From Lycocorax pyrrhopterus obiensis (taxonomy: Eukaryota > Chordata > Aves > Passeriformes > Paradisaeidae): 64,000 nucleotides of DNA. The stretch spans positions 5,381,969-5,445,968 of the forward strand of contig JACSVZ010000024.1 of assembly GCA_014706295.1 (NCBI GenBank), read 5' to 3'. Under the pieces are notes generated by a model, which saw only the letters and a list, made by a program, of their open reading frames with translations, did no database searches and had not been told where the DNA came from. The position numbers and the translations under genes are program-made. Of this stretch, positions 35,990-48,500 are shown piece by piece; positions within the stretch are counted from its first letter, which is position 1; every line of letters starts with the position of its first letter.

Positions 35990-38900
35990 CTAAAAAAACA
36001 CAAGGAAGGAGGGTATCAATGGAAAAAGCACCGCTTCGCTCGCTTCAGGCAGGTTATTTGCTGTTTTAATAAATTTTTTAAGCTCTAAAAAGCAGAATTT
36101 TGGCTGGAATTCGCGGCCTGGGGAGGATAAAACCAGCGCAGTATTCCAGGGGAATATCCCGATCAAATTCCAGCTTTTTTTGTGGAGTGGGAGGTTAAGG
36201 AACAACACCAAGGTCACCCTCCCCAGGTGCTGCTTATCAGCTCCAAGAGACAAAGAGATAAAGAGGGGCCCAAGGGGAAAAAAAAAAGGAATTTCCAAAA
36301 AACGCAGGAAAATCTGTTTTTAACTGGAGACCCCGGGAAGCCATGAAAAGCTGGAATTGCTTCGTGGCAAAGCTCCCTCCACACAAATCTCACCTGCTGA
36401 GCTTCATTTCCAGGGATGTTGAAACCGAATTTATCCTGCCCCAGGTCATTCCCGAGATTCCTGAGTGGGGGAATGCTCCCCCAAAATTCCCCTGGGAGCG
36501 CTGAGCTCCTCCCTTTGTTGGCTCGACCTTCCCAGAATTTAATTCGTATTTTTATTCATTAAAAGTAATTTTTGTAGTCCCGTTTTTGACATTTTTTACC
36601 TCACAAAAATCAAAATATTTGAGGCTCTGCTTTACATTTAAATCCAGAATTTAAGGAGAGAGATCGGCCAATAATCTTCATTAATTAGAAATTTACTGCC
36701 CCAGCCTAGACCTTTTTACCTCCCAAAAATCAAAATATTTGAGCTTTTCCTTCATATTTAAACCCAGGTTTTAAAAAGAGGGTGAGAAATCACCTCTTAA
36801 TCCTCATTAATTAGTAGCAATTTTTACAACTCCATCCTTGATACTTCTACCTCACAAAAATCCAAATCTTTGAGCTTTTTCTTAATAAATAACTCCAGAT
36901 TTTGAAGAGGGATCATCTGTTAATCCTCATTAATTAGCAGCAATTTTTATAGTCCCATCCTTGACATTTTTACCTCACAAAAATCAAAATATTTGAGGTT
37001 TTTCTCCACATTTAAACCCAGATTTTAAGGAGAGAGATCACCTGTTAATCCTCATTAATTAGAATTAATTTTTACAGCCCTATTCTCGACACTTTTACCT
37101 CACAAAAATCGAAATACTTGAGGTTTTTCTCCACATTTAAACCCAGATTTTAAGGAGAGAGATCACCTGTTAATCCTCATTAAGTTGCAGCAAGTTTTAC
37201 AACCCCAACCTCGACCTTTTTACCTCACAAAAATTGAAATATTTGAGGTTTTTCTCCACATTTAAACCCAGATTTTAAAGAGAGAGATCACCTGTTAATC
37301 CTCATTAAGTTGCAGCAAGTTTTACAACCCCAACCTCGACCCTTTTTACCTCACAAAAATCGAAATACTTGAGGTTTTTCTCCACATTTAAACCCAGATT
37401 TTGAACAGAAAGAGAAAAATCACCTGAGAACCCTCCCCTCTGAAGAGAGGGAAAGGCACGAGGCCCAGATTTATGGCAAAGCCGTGCCATTAATTCAGGC
37501 TAAAAACCCCTAAAAAAACCCCAAATTTCTTCCTTAACAGGCCAGTCCAAACCACCAGAATGAAAGATCCCTGGGGGAAAATTAAAAGAAAATTTAAAAA
37601 AAAGGGAATTTTCACTTACTGCCTTATAAACTGAACTGCGTCCTCATACTTCATTCCACATTCAATGAGAGCGAGTGCAACCAGAACAGGAGCCCTGCAG
37701 GGAAAAAAATCGATATTTAAGGAAGATCCACCAGAAACAATAAATGGAACCCTTCAAAATCCATCAAATTCCTCTCCCAACAAGCAGCTGAAAGGTTTGG
37801 TTTTTTTGTTTTTTTTTTCTTGGAGTATTACCCACAGGAAGGAGTTTGGCCTGATGTAAAATGGTTTTTTGGAAGGGAGCTCTGCTTGCAAAGGAAATCA
37901 AAATCAATAGCAGCTCTTTAGTGGTTGGGGTGTGAGGTAATAATCGTGGATTTTTATGGGTTTTTATCTCGCCTGAAGCTGATTTTCTGCTTTTTAACAT
38001 CTCCTTGAATGGTTTTTACAGCGGGGATTGAGCTGTATAGAGGCAGAGCTACGAACACGTGGCTTTATATATATATATATTTATTTTTTTTTTTAACTAA
38101 TTCTATAAAGGAACAGGAATAAGGAGAATTTTCTGCTTTGGGATCTTCATTTTGGAAGTCAGTTAAGTGGGAAAAAAAAAGTGTTTTAGCAAGCAGGAAT
38201 CCCAGAATACATTGATTTTTCCCCTGGATTGATGCTCACCCCACAGGGCAACAGGAACCTCTAAGGGTGGAGTAAACAAGGATTAAAGAGGTGCCAGGAA
38301 TTGGAGAATTTATGTGGCTAAAATAAAAAAATTCAGGAGGAATTACTCCCACTATCGCCCTGCACCTGCATAAATACAATTATTCACTCCCCAAGTGTGA
38401 ATTTGAAACTCAAAGGTCACTTGAATAAAATAGAATAGACTAAAAGAGAAGGGGGAAAAATAGGGGAAAATGGGGGAAAAAATAGGGGAAAATGGGGGAA
38501 AAATAGGGGAAAATGGGGAAAAAATAGGGGGAAAAACAGGGGAAAATTAAGGAAAAATTAAGGAAAAATTAAGGAAAAATTAAGGAAAAATTAAGGAAAA
38601 ATTAAGGAAAAATTAAGGAAAAATTAAGGAAAAATTAAGGAAAAATTAAGGAAAAATTAAGGAAAAATTAAGGAAAAATTAAGGAAAAATTAAGGAAAAA
38701 TTAAGGAAAAATTAAGGAAAAATTAAGGAAAAATTAAGGAAAAATAAAGTGGAATAAAGTGGAAAACAGAAGGCAATTTAAAAAAACTTATAAAAAACGT
38801 ATTATATGTGTGTGACGTAGCACAGAAGTGTTCATTGTTTTAGCACAAATACTTTTAAATTAATGAATTCATAACGCTTTGAAATGAATGATTTTCGAAT

Positions 38901-41900
38901 ATTTTTTAAATTAATGAATCCATGAAGTGTTCTGAGCCACCTCTCCAAGGTTTTTGATCAGAGTTATGAAATCACTGAGTATTTTTAAGCTGCACTAAGT
39001 CCCTGCTGCTTTAATGACACAATTTGAGGTTGTTGGCTTAAATTATTCGGGAGAAAACCGAGAAATTGGGGTTTGTTAAACACCCAGCTGCCAAATAAAT
39101 GAAATTTTAAGCCAATTTAGAGCTGAGAGAGCAGAGCACTGACCTTCCCAAGCCTGCCACACAGTGAACAGCCACACAGCATCCGGGCTCCTCCCGAAAT
39201 TTGGTTTTCAAAAGGTTCAGCCAGTCCTCCACGATCTGATTTGGGGGTGGTGCTCCATCATCAAACGGCCAGTCCTGAGGGGGGGAAAAAAATTCAAATA
39301 TTCCCTGAAATCCACAACCTCCAGCAGCGGGAGAAGAATCCTGGATTTAGTAAGAAAAAAAGGGAAATAAATACAGTTTTGGGGGTGTTTTTCTGGCGGC
39401 ACAGGAGTTTGTGGGTCGATATTGTAACGCAAGATGAAATGTTTAACGAGGATTTAACTGCACTCTGCAATAAACCCCACACGAACTCCTCTGCAGTGAA
39501 GGGTTTTTTAGAAAAATAGCTGCCCTTGAAACCCTTTTTTATTAAAAAAAGATGTGAAAATCAATAGGTGTTTTCAAATCAACACGGGAGAGAGGAGGAC
39601 GCCGCAGAGTTCCTTTTAAAATCCTATTTTGTGCTTCAGGCTCTGTGGAGGAGAAGCTGCTCCTAAAAATTCCCGATTCCAACGGAGCAGCTCCTCCTGA
39701 ATCAGGGAGTTCCCAACCACCTGGGTGGTTTTAATTTGGAAAAAAAACCCCCACATTCACAAGCAGAAAGGGGTTTAAATAATGGCAAAAAGTCACATTT
39801 TTGCTGTTGAAGGGGCAGCCAGCAATAAATCCAGGCCATGTTTAAGATCAATAATCAAAAATGCCATGGAAGCAGCTTCCCATTTTCCTGAGGACACACA
39901 ACTCTCCTGGAATTTGTGCTCCACATCTTCCCTTTCAGGCCCAAGCACAACACCCCACAATTTACCATTTTCTTGGATGTGGGGAGTGCTGCAGAAAGGA
40001 TGTAAAGGGGGGGAAAAAATAGTATTTTGTAGTTATTTAGCACTTTTCTTTAGATGATTGTGATGTATTTTACCACGAAAACTCCTGGATTATTCCACAA
40101 GCTCTGGAAATGGAAGGAAATTGCTTTGAAAGGAGCCCTCTCCCCCTCATCAGGCACAAAAACCCCCTTTCCTGGAGCACTTTAAGAACAGGTTCTGACG
40201 AAATAATATTCTCTGAAACCCGAAAACCACCGGAGTTTTCATTTTGAGAGGCACTTCAACACTTGCTGAAGAGCAAACACAGCTCAGAAATGTGCTGCAA
40301 GGTGGGAGTGAGCCTGAGAGCTACAAAACCCCAAAAAATACTGAAATAACTTTATATGGGATGAATTCTCCAAGCCTGAAGAGTGCAGAGAACTCCTTTG
40401 TTAAAGTACTTGGAAAATTAAAAATATCTGGGACAACACAGCGAAATAAAAGGCCACAGGAATAAGATCAGCAAGTAAAACTTGTTCTTTCTAATAAAAG
40501 GCTTTTATGGGATTTTCCACTCAATCCCACAGTGCTGCCTGGATTATTTTAGGGCTGTGGCACCCCTTTGTCCCAGGAAGAGAGGTACAGACTGCAGGAT
40601 GCTGCTTTTGAAAGGGGATTTCTGTGTTTAAATTCAATTAAATCCTTTCCTTCATATCCACACAACTCCTGGGCTGGCCTGAATCAACCCCAGCCGATCC
40701 CAGAGCATCCCAGCACTGATAAAACACAGCCCAGAACGAGGAACAAGAATAATTCTGGCACCAGGGAAGGAATTGCAGCAGAGTTTCGCAGGAATTTTTT
40801 CCTTATTCCGAGTTCTGCCACCTCTGGATTCCTGCTGGACAGGACAGAAAAGCCATCCCTGAGCTGCACAGTGAAAACAGTGATTAATAACCAGGATTGC
40901 ACAAAGGGAAAACACAGCTCTCCCTGCAGCAGAGGGAAGGGGCAGAGGCAGGAAAGGAAAGGGATTTATCCTCTTTTCCCTTTTCCTGGAATAGCCCAAC
41001 AGCTCCGGCTCTGTCCTGGCTCCAGAAAGTGAAGAAGTGACGGAACTTTGAGGTGACAAAGAACTTTTTCTTCAAAAATACTGGGATTAGGAGCTCCCAG
41101 AGCTGCCTGAATCTGTGCAGGATGAGCCCACAGCTTCCACTGCCATCCTGGAATCCCACGGCAAGGAATTCCCACCTCCAACAGGGCACAGGCACGAGGA
41201 AGTGCCCTTCTGGTGGCGGCTCTTGGGAGGCACAGAGGGTAAAGAAAACCCGATCCAATAAATCAAGGAGTGAGAGAAGGAGAACAAGGAAACATCCCTC
41301 GGATCCTGAAGATGAACAAAGCCACCACAACCCCTCTGGTTGCCAAAAAAAATTCCTCCCAGGAAAAAAAAAAAAAAAGAAAAAACCCTCCCGGTTTTCC
41401 CGACGTCGCATTCGCGTTCCGAGCCCCGCCACACGAACACAACGCAGCCCACGGGAACTAAATCCATGCCCAGCTCCTGGATGCCAGCCCTGCTGACAAA
41501 CACGTGCAATAGTACTCCTGCACCCAGGGAACAGCTCATTCCCTACTTTCTCACTCTGCCATCTGGAAAAAACCTCCGGAGCCGCCACGTTCTACCCGTG
41601 ATCCGCTCCCAGCTTTGCCAAAACATCCTCGTTTTCAGGGGTTTCGCCGAGTTTTTGACCTCAGCGGGGCTAAAAAAGACATTAAATGGTGCTGAAAGAG
41701 GCACTGGTCTCCCCCCAGGCTGTGGTTTTAATCTGTAATGTTCTTTTTTACAGGCAAATATTAGCTTTAAATAGCGAGGTGTTATTTTCTCAGCCAGGGG
41801 TAACTCAATCCCATTTCTGAGCAGCGACAGGGCTCTGCCTGGAAAAAAAAAAAACAAGAAAAAAGCAGGAATTCATGGGGAAGAGTAGCTGGATTGATCT

Positions 41901-44900
41901 CCCTCCTGGAGCAGCGTCATGAGGCTTTTTAGGCTGAGGGAAATGTCTTCAGACAGGAGATTCTGCTCAAAGTGAGAGGCTCCACACCATGGCAGAGCTG
42001 CAGGAAACCCCATTTCCAGTTTTGTTAGCAAAGCTTCCTCAAAGAGCAGCTTTCGGTTCAAAATTGAGGTTTTAAATCTTCCTGAGAACAAAAAAACCCT
42101 GAATTATTTTAGAAACACAGGCTCCAGAGCACTGCCCAGCTCCTGCAGCAGCTGCCCCACGGCCTGGAAAAGGTGGGAATTCCATCCCAGCTCGGGAAGA
42201 ATCTCCCCTCTGGCACAGGAATTCTCTCCCAAGCCCCAGCTTAACTTAGGGCTCAGAGGGATTCTGCAGCACAATTTAATCCTTCCAGCCTCTGGCAGCC
42301 TGAGGAGTGTCCCAGGGAGAGGTTTCACAGCAGTGTGTCCAAAACCACCTCCGTGCCCAAGCTCCAGACGGCTCTGGAAGGAGGAAAAACGCAATTCCAG
42401 AGGGCAGCCCTGCAAGGAACGACTTTTCCAACAACACCGAGGCCCACGTGGCTGCCTGGAACTGGAATAAAAAGCTTTGCAGGGCTGGAAGCCAAGAAAC
42501 CTGACTGACCTGGACGTGGAGTTTGCACTGATATGCCAGGATATCATTTTTTTTCTCCGCATGGAAAACTGCAGGAGTTTTCCTCCGGCTGAGCCACGGA
42601 AAGCAAGAGGCAATGGGGAGAGCTGCAGGAAGGCTGAGGTGCAATTTCTGCCCTCACAACACCCGAGTGTTACTCACTCCAGCAAAATAAACTGATTGTA
42701 TCAGGCACACTCTAATAATTCCCAAGTATTGCCTGGAAAAACACCGCCTGGAAGCTCGGGGTGAGCACACACCTCTTAAAAAAACCTCCCCTGGAACAGC
42801 CAGACACCATTGCACAATGGCAGCTGTGATTAAGCAGGGAAGGAATTCCACCTGCTGAACTGGGAAGTGCCAGTCAGAGGTCAGGAGGGCAGGGTTTGAT
42901 GGGATTTTGGGAAGGAATTCTTCCCTGGGAAGGTGGGGAGGGGCTGGGATGGAATTCCCAGAGAAGCTGTGGCTGCCCCATCCCTGGAAGTGTCCAAGGC
43001 CAGGGTGCAGCAATCTGGGATAGTGGGAGGTGTCCCTGCCCATGGCATGGATGAGCTTTAAGGTCCCTTCCGACCCAAAACATTCCAGGATTCCATGGCT
43101 CTCCTGCTGCAGCCATTCCACAGAAATCTGTATTAATGTGTCACCCACAGGCTCAAAAAGTGGAGCTTTCTGCAAGAGCAAGGAAAGGGAATTTTATCCA
43201 CGTCCTGAGAAAACCAAGAGCAAAGCCAAAAAAATGCCGTGGCCAGAGACAAGGATCAAACCAGGTTTGAACCACAGGGCTGAACACCAGATTTTACCAA
43301 AATAATCACTAAAAAGCAAACAAAATATCTCAACAAATCCAAAAATACACAGAGGTCCAGTGAGTTTCTCAAACCCACCTTTACCTGGTGCTACTTTTGG
43401 CCAAGCTGGACCAGCCCCAAAGCACAAAGAGATCCCCACAAGTTCTAGACATGAAAATTCACATTTTTAGCCAGATTTCAAGGCAACTCACTAGAACTTG
43501 GATTCCTTCTTTCTCGATTGGAGCTTGATCATAAGTGGCATCACAAACTCGCACCAAGGTTGTCACCCCGTACTTCTTCAGCTCCTTGAAGAGAAAGGAA
43601 AACATGTGAGCACTGCTGAATTATAAATCTCTTTTTGCCAGCTACAAAACTTGACATTTTATACAGTTTCAGGGCACTGAGGTGACTGCCCAAGGAAGGA
43701 GCAAGGGATAAAGTTTGTGAGGACGAGTTACAAGAGAGAGGACAAAAGAGAAACATCTCTGAGGGGGGAAAAATTGCAATTATAAGAGCAAAGTTAAAAT
43801 AGCTGCTCAAATCCTCCAAGCAGCTTCTTCTCCTCTTTAAATAGAAGCCTGGGACTGTTTGCTTCAGCCAGTGTTGACATTTGGAGGCAGGGAGGAACAG
43901 AACACACACCCCACCATATTCCAGCTTCCTGGTAATGCACTATAAGTAGCACTCGGTGCCAGATAAAGAATCAGAGGATCAAACAAAAAGCTGCTCCAGT
44001 TCACTCTGAAGGTTCATAAACCAAGCAGAATTTCCTCTGGAGTGTGAGCTGAATCCTTATTGCACCTCACAATTAGCAGGAGTATCTACTGCAGAGAGAC
44101 TCCTGGAAAAGGAAGAAAATTCTCAATAATGGGGGGGGAAATAAAAAGAAAAGAACGTGGCTGTGAGGGAAAATGCAGCAGTGATATCTGAGCAGATCCA
44201 CGTGAAGGGACACTCAGACACCAGCTGGAGATGACAGGATCCCTCTGGAATGACAAAGACCTGCACCCAGCAGATAAAAACCCTCTTGAGAGAAGCCAGA
44301 AGGGCGCAAAGATGTGAAATCCACTGAGCTGCTGCTCCTCTGCTGAACCCATCTGCCGCTCGTGCAGAAAATTGAATTTTGCTGTATTTAAGATGTCACC
44401 GTGTCAGTCACAGCGCGACCCACAGCGCAGGGTGACCCAGCAGAGGCCACTTCTCACGGATCAGTTCTGGCACCTGAAACCCCTGACAGTTCTGGGACGG
44501 ACAGGGGAGTTGGATAACTCACCCTGTAAATCTCAGCTTCAGTTTGAGTCTTGTGTTTAATCCTCTGAGGGAAGAGAAAGCTCAGCTCCAACTCTTACCC
44601 GCTTCTTGAAAAGCAGCAGCTGAGCAATGGGTTGATTTACTAAAAACAGTGCATTATTTAATAAAAAAGAACGTTTGGAGTCACAGAATATCCAAAAACC
44701 AGGACAAGAACAGCAGAATCATGGAATGGTTTGGGTGGGAAGGGAACTTAAAGCCCATCCAGTTGCAGGGGACAGGGACACCTTCCCCTATCCCAGATTG
44801 CTCCAAGCCCCATCCAGCCTGGCCTCGGACACTTCCAAGGATGGGGCAGCCACAGCTTCTCTGGGAATTCCATCCCAACCCCTCACCACCCTCACAGGGA

Positions 44901-45351
44901 GCAATTCCCTGTATATTTAACCCAAATTTTCCCTTTTCCACTTTGAACCCATTACTCTTGTCCAAGGAGTAAATCCTTGATGGCAAAGGTGGGGAGGGTG
45001 TTTGTATCCCAAAACTGAAGCTCTTTCAAGCCAAGAAATGCAGGAATTCAGAAAAAAAATCATCAGTGGCTCAGAAAAAAAAAATAACCAGTGGCTTCTC
45101 TCCTCATACTGTGAGGAGAATGTGAATAATGAAGACAAAAACCCCTTAAATTTCAGGTAACAGGCAAAGCACTGAGCAGCAGAGGTGAGGAAGGACTGGT
45201 CAGCACCTGAGCAGGAATTCTGAGGAATTCGGGAATTTTTTTTTGGCCTCCTTACCTCGATGAACTTGCTGAGGGTTGCATTGGTTGGGTTGTGAGTGAT
45301 CAGGAAACGCAGATTCTCGTAAGTAATTTCCACGGGGGCTGGACGGTTCAT
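35881..45351 (-). CDS. PTP4A2: PTP4A2 (PRL-2 phosphatase), intact copy in arm 2
   Basis: Five coding exons on the minus strand join in frame: 45351-45256, 43584-43492, 39274-39144, 37694-37620 and 35989-35881 (96+93+131+75+109 = 504 nt, 167 residues plus stop). All introns are GT-AG. The product is a small prenylated dual-specificity-type tyrosine phosphatase that acts at the plasma membrane and endosomes; the family is also known to bind CNNM magnesium transporters. Visible features are an N-terminus MNRPAPVE, the WPFDDG loop with its general-acid Asp at the start of exon 4, the P-loop HCVAGLGR with nucleophilic Cys and Arg spanning exons 4 and 5, a polybasic stretch [11 protein letters not shown], and a C-terminal CAAX box CCVQ. 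PTP4A2 is chosen over PTP4A1 and PTP4A3 because the extra N-terminal MAR is absent, the CAAX box is CCVQ and exon 5 reads ECGMKYE. Length equals the human protein as I remember it. KHDRBS1 lies head-to-head upstream. Confidence 0.97.
35990..37619 (-). other. PTP4A2: PTP4A2 intron 5 (arm 2)
   Basis: 1.63 kb, GT-AG. About half is the 124-bp minisatellite. The part nearest exon 6 (35990-36590) is unique sequence with no counterpart in arm 1. Confidence 0.92.
36590..37430. repeat. ~124-bp minisatellite in PTP4A2 intron 5 (arm 2)
   Basis: About seven tandem units between exons 5 and 6. Units nearest exon 5 are most alike; those towards exon 6 are more diverged. It starts about 190 bp inside intron 5. 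Confidence 0.92.
37620..37694 (-). CDS. PTP4A2: PTP4A2 exon 5 (arm 2)
   Basis: 75 nt. Completes the catalytic Arg, then [20 protein letters not shown] and QFIR, ending in a split Gln codon (CA|G). Donor GTAAGT. It differs from arm 1 by one synonymous base (GAC against GAT in the codon for Asp). Confidence 0.96.
38545..38745. repeat. 11-bp minisatellite TTAAGGAAAAA (arm 2)
   Basis: Partner of 17275-17505 within intron 4 of the intact gene. Confidence 0.95.
39144..39274 (-). CDS. PTP4A2: PTP4A2 exon 4 with WPD loop and P-loop Cys (arm 2)
   Basis: 131 nt. Starts [13 protein letters not shown] and ends at the HCVAGLG part of the phosphatase signature, with a split Arg codon (AG|G). The run of five C encoding the proline stretch (G run at 39243-39247 on the plus strand) is intact here; arm 1 has four. 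Confidence 0.96.
39275..43491 (-). other. PTP4A2: PTP4A2 intron 3 (arm 2)
   Basis: Counterpart of 12535-16753, with a CR1 at 42885-43105. No exon recognised inside. Confidence 0.85.
42885..43105 (+). mobile_element. CR1 3' fragment in PTP4A2 intron 3 (arm 2)
   Basis: Partner of 12915-13130; the CR1 tail ends near GACCCAAAACATTCCAGGAT. Confidence 0.92.
43492..43584 (-). CDS. PTP4A2: PTP4A2 exon 3 (arm 2)
   Basis: 31 codons, phase 0 at both ends, beginning [19 protein letters not shown] and ending GIQVL. It is flanked by a TTCAAG acceptor and a GTGAGT donor, and is identical in sequence to the arm 1 copy at 12442-12534. Confidence 0.96.
44675..44915 (-). mobile_element. CR1 3' fragment in PTP4A2 intron 2 (arm 2)
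   Basis: Partner of 11105-11350; AATCATGGAATGGTTTGGGT on the plus strand marks its 3' end. Confidence 0.92.
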
Positions 45352-45556
45352 AATGGCAAAGAAAACGTGTGAGGGGCCAAAAAAAAAGAAAAAAGAAAAA
45401 AAAAAAGGAAAAAAAAAAAGGAAAAATAAAGGGGGGAAAAAAAAAAATCAATGACCTTGGAAACGTTTCACAGCAGAAAACATCAAAAAGACCACTAATA
45501 TGCCTGGGATTGATCAGAGCTTGCTTTGACGGGTTTGTTCCTCAGGGATTTTGCTC
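45256..45556 (-). CDS. PTP4A2: PTP4A2 exon 2: 5' UTR plus first 32 codons (arm 2)
   Basis: The coding part is 45351-45256 and ends at a consensus donor (GTAAGG). The start codon has A at -3. The nearest convincing acceptor upstream is a TTTTTCTAG that would start the exon at 45556, giving about 205 nt of 5' UTR; this boundary is inferred. The UTR includes a long pyrimidine tract (about 45379-45451) just before the start codon. The coding part is base-for-base identical to arm 1. Confidence 0.88.
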
Positions 45557-48500
45557 CTAGAAAAAGCAGGTTTGCTTCAGAATCCTCGATTCCTGGCGGG
45601 TGTTATCCTTCAGACTCCCGAAATTCCGACTACACGCAAGACTAGGCAGCCTGTTCTACATTTAGGCACTGGTGAGGCGAAGGAAGTAAGGGCAGGTTTT
45701 GTCTCCACTTCGTTTTCCTGGCGCTGAGTTCTGCCAGAGTCAGTGACAGGAATCTGCTTCCAACGGGCAGGAGATATCCCATAAATTTGAGCGCGTCCCG
45801 CTGCGTTCCCGGAGGCTTCAAGGCAAAGGGAATTCTGGCACACACACGTTGGGGAGCCCCCTCAGCTCACTTGGCAGCCAGGGCGCTGTGCTGGGCCTGG
45901 CAGAAGTCTGCCCTGACGCTCAGAATCGCCATAAATGTGCCAAGTATCCTCCAACAGAACACCTGGAATCGGGGAAAAACAGCGGGAAAAGCGTTGGTGG
46001 CTTCTCTTTCCATCATTGACCCGCCCAGAGAAACTCAAAATTAAGGCCAGCACTAAAAAAAACCCCAAATAAATAGAAGTTCTGAGAGCCCTAATCCCAA
46101 ATATTGTGAATATTCTCTCGGGATTTGTTGTAATTCCTACTCTTGGAGCCACCAAGAACAAGGAATTCTCTCTGTGTCCCCAACCAGGTGTCCTGGAATA
46201 ACAGAGAACAGCACAAAGCCAAGCACACACTTGGAAATGTCACAGGCACAGCCCCACCTGCTTGGCTGGAGCCCAAATATATAAAAAATAGCACTGCTGT
46301 GGCTCTATTTTCTGAACAAAACCAGCAGCAGGAGCAGAATAAAAAAAAAATAATAAGAGTATAATCAATTTTTCACGTGTTTGAGCTCTTGCTAGCAGAT
46401 AAATTTCACCCAAGTCGAAATATCCCCCAGAAATCTATCAAAGTGATGGCCAAATGGTCATTTAGCTGCAATAACTTTTAGTTATTCTCAATTATTTCAG
46501 TTATAACCATCATAACTTTTGGTTATTCGCAGCCTTATCTCTGTTTACAGACCTGGGCTTTAAAGGCAGCCGGTTTGAAGACCCAAAATTCAAAATACAA
46601 ATGTTTCAGCACTAAAGGGTGGAAGGAGCCACGAAATTTAGGGGGATGAAAATGGACTTTTCACTCAAATCAGGAGTGAAATATTCAATTATCAACGTGG
46701 CTTTTCAGTGCTTTTAAAAATAACGAAGCCAAGGAATTGCTGCTGACGCTTCTTTTTTTTGAGGGAGAAAAAATCAGATGGATAAAATCCCACCCTGCAG
46801 CCAGAAGTCACCAACTTCTGTAACTGGAGTGGAAAGGTCAACGTGGCACAGCCGAGTGAGGATAATTAGGGAAAAACACACCCCCACGGAGTTCCCATCC
46901 CAAACTTGTGCAGTGCTCAGTGCTTAATGAGATCCTCCCTTTCAAACAGGCAAATTAAGCACCACGAAATTACCTTTTTCACTGCCATCAAGTCGAAAAA
47001 TCACCCAAAGAACAGCAATTATTCCCTTAAAGTAGAGCTTGCAGTGCCAAAAATGATATTAATTAGCTTGCCAGGGGCAAGAGAAAAGCTGTTTTCAATC
47101 ACCTCCCCCAACCTTAACGCGGCTCCTGCTCTGAGTGACTGAAATACAAATTTCCATGGTGAATCCTGGAATGTTTTACCCACAGGATGGAGTCTCAGCC
47201 CAGATGGGAGAGTGCCCTCTAAACACGTCAGACTCGAGTCCTTACATTTATCAATTCACTCTCTCATAGATCACAGAAAATGTCGAGGTGAAAGCCCAAT
47301 TAGAACTTAATTAAGGATAATAAAAATGCTTTTACAAATAATTTAATGGCAAAATGAGGAGAAAGGAGAACCTCCATTCCTAGATTTCCAAGATTTGGGT
47401 TGGAAGAGCCTCACCCAGAGCTATTTTTGCCCTGGAAGTTGTATCAAATCAAGGGCATTTTGGATACAATTCAAATCAAAGAGGGAATTTCACCCCGATT
47501 CTTTTAAAAGGCAGTTGTGCAAACAATTTACCAGGTCATTAAGAACTGGAATATCTCATTTCCACGTGTCCTAAGCATGGCAAGGAGTCACCAACTCCTT
47601 GGTGACCTTGGCCAAGTCTTTTTGAGTGGCTCAGCTCCTCTGAAAAACAGGAATGACACTGGCTCCCCTTCCCAAAGGAATATTCCTGAAGCATTTAATT
47701 AGCTCCTAGCTCAGGAGTGATTAAAAATGTGAAGCACTGTATTTAAGCCTGAAAAAGTTATTTCCAGCAGGATAAGGAGTTGATGTAGCACACAAGGTCT
47801 AATTTTAAAAGTCTGGGTTACTTTAAACTATCAATGTTTGATAATTTGATAATTGGCATCAAGTTTAAAAAGAAAAATCAGGCTTCTAATGAAGAAAACG
47901 AAAACTTATCGTCTACAACTTCTGATTTCCCCAAGTAAATACTTTAAAAATTCTCCCTCCCCGTGTTACCAAATAAATTTGCACTTTAAAGCCCCAAGAG
48001 AACTGATGGCAATAAATTGTAACCAGGTCTGTGGACAGCAGCAAACAAGGAATCGTTTTTCAGCCAATTAACCTTCAGATTTTATAGGCAGAAAGCGAGA
48101 TAGGACATGGGAGAGGAACCAAAAAACGACAGCGTGTTTGACGTGGCTGGCCTGGAAAAGGGAGCAGAACATCCGAGGAGGAAGCAGAGGAGGAGGAGGA
48201 GGAAAAGCAGAGACCCAGCAGGACAAACAGCCGGGAATAAACATTCCTGGGGCTGAAAGGATGTGCCCGGGAGGCGGCTCCTGGTGGTGTTATCAGGGAA
48301 TGGTTATCAATCAAGATGGAGAGGTTATCAATCTGTGGAGGTGGGAGGGATTTAGGGAAGTGGTAAGTGAACACACACAGAGATCCCACCAGGATTGGGC
48401 TCCTCTCACTCACAGCCAGGGAGAGCCTGATCCAAGGCAAATTTGAGAGGAACTTCTTTTAAAATCCCATGAATGGGCAAAAATAAGCTGAAAACCTATG

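Noticed and set aside
35881..45351. PTP4A1 or PTP4A3 as the identity of the phosphatase
   Set aside because: Absent N-terminal MAR, CAAX box CCVQ and the ECGMKYE stretch fit PTP4A2.
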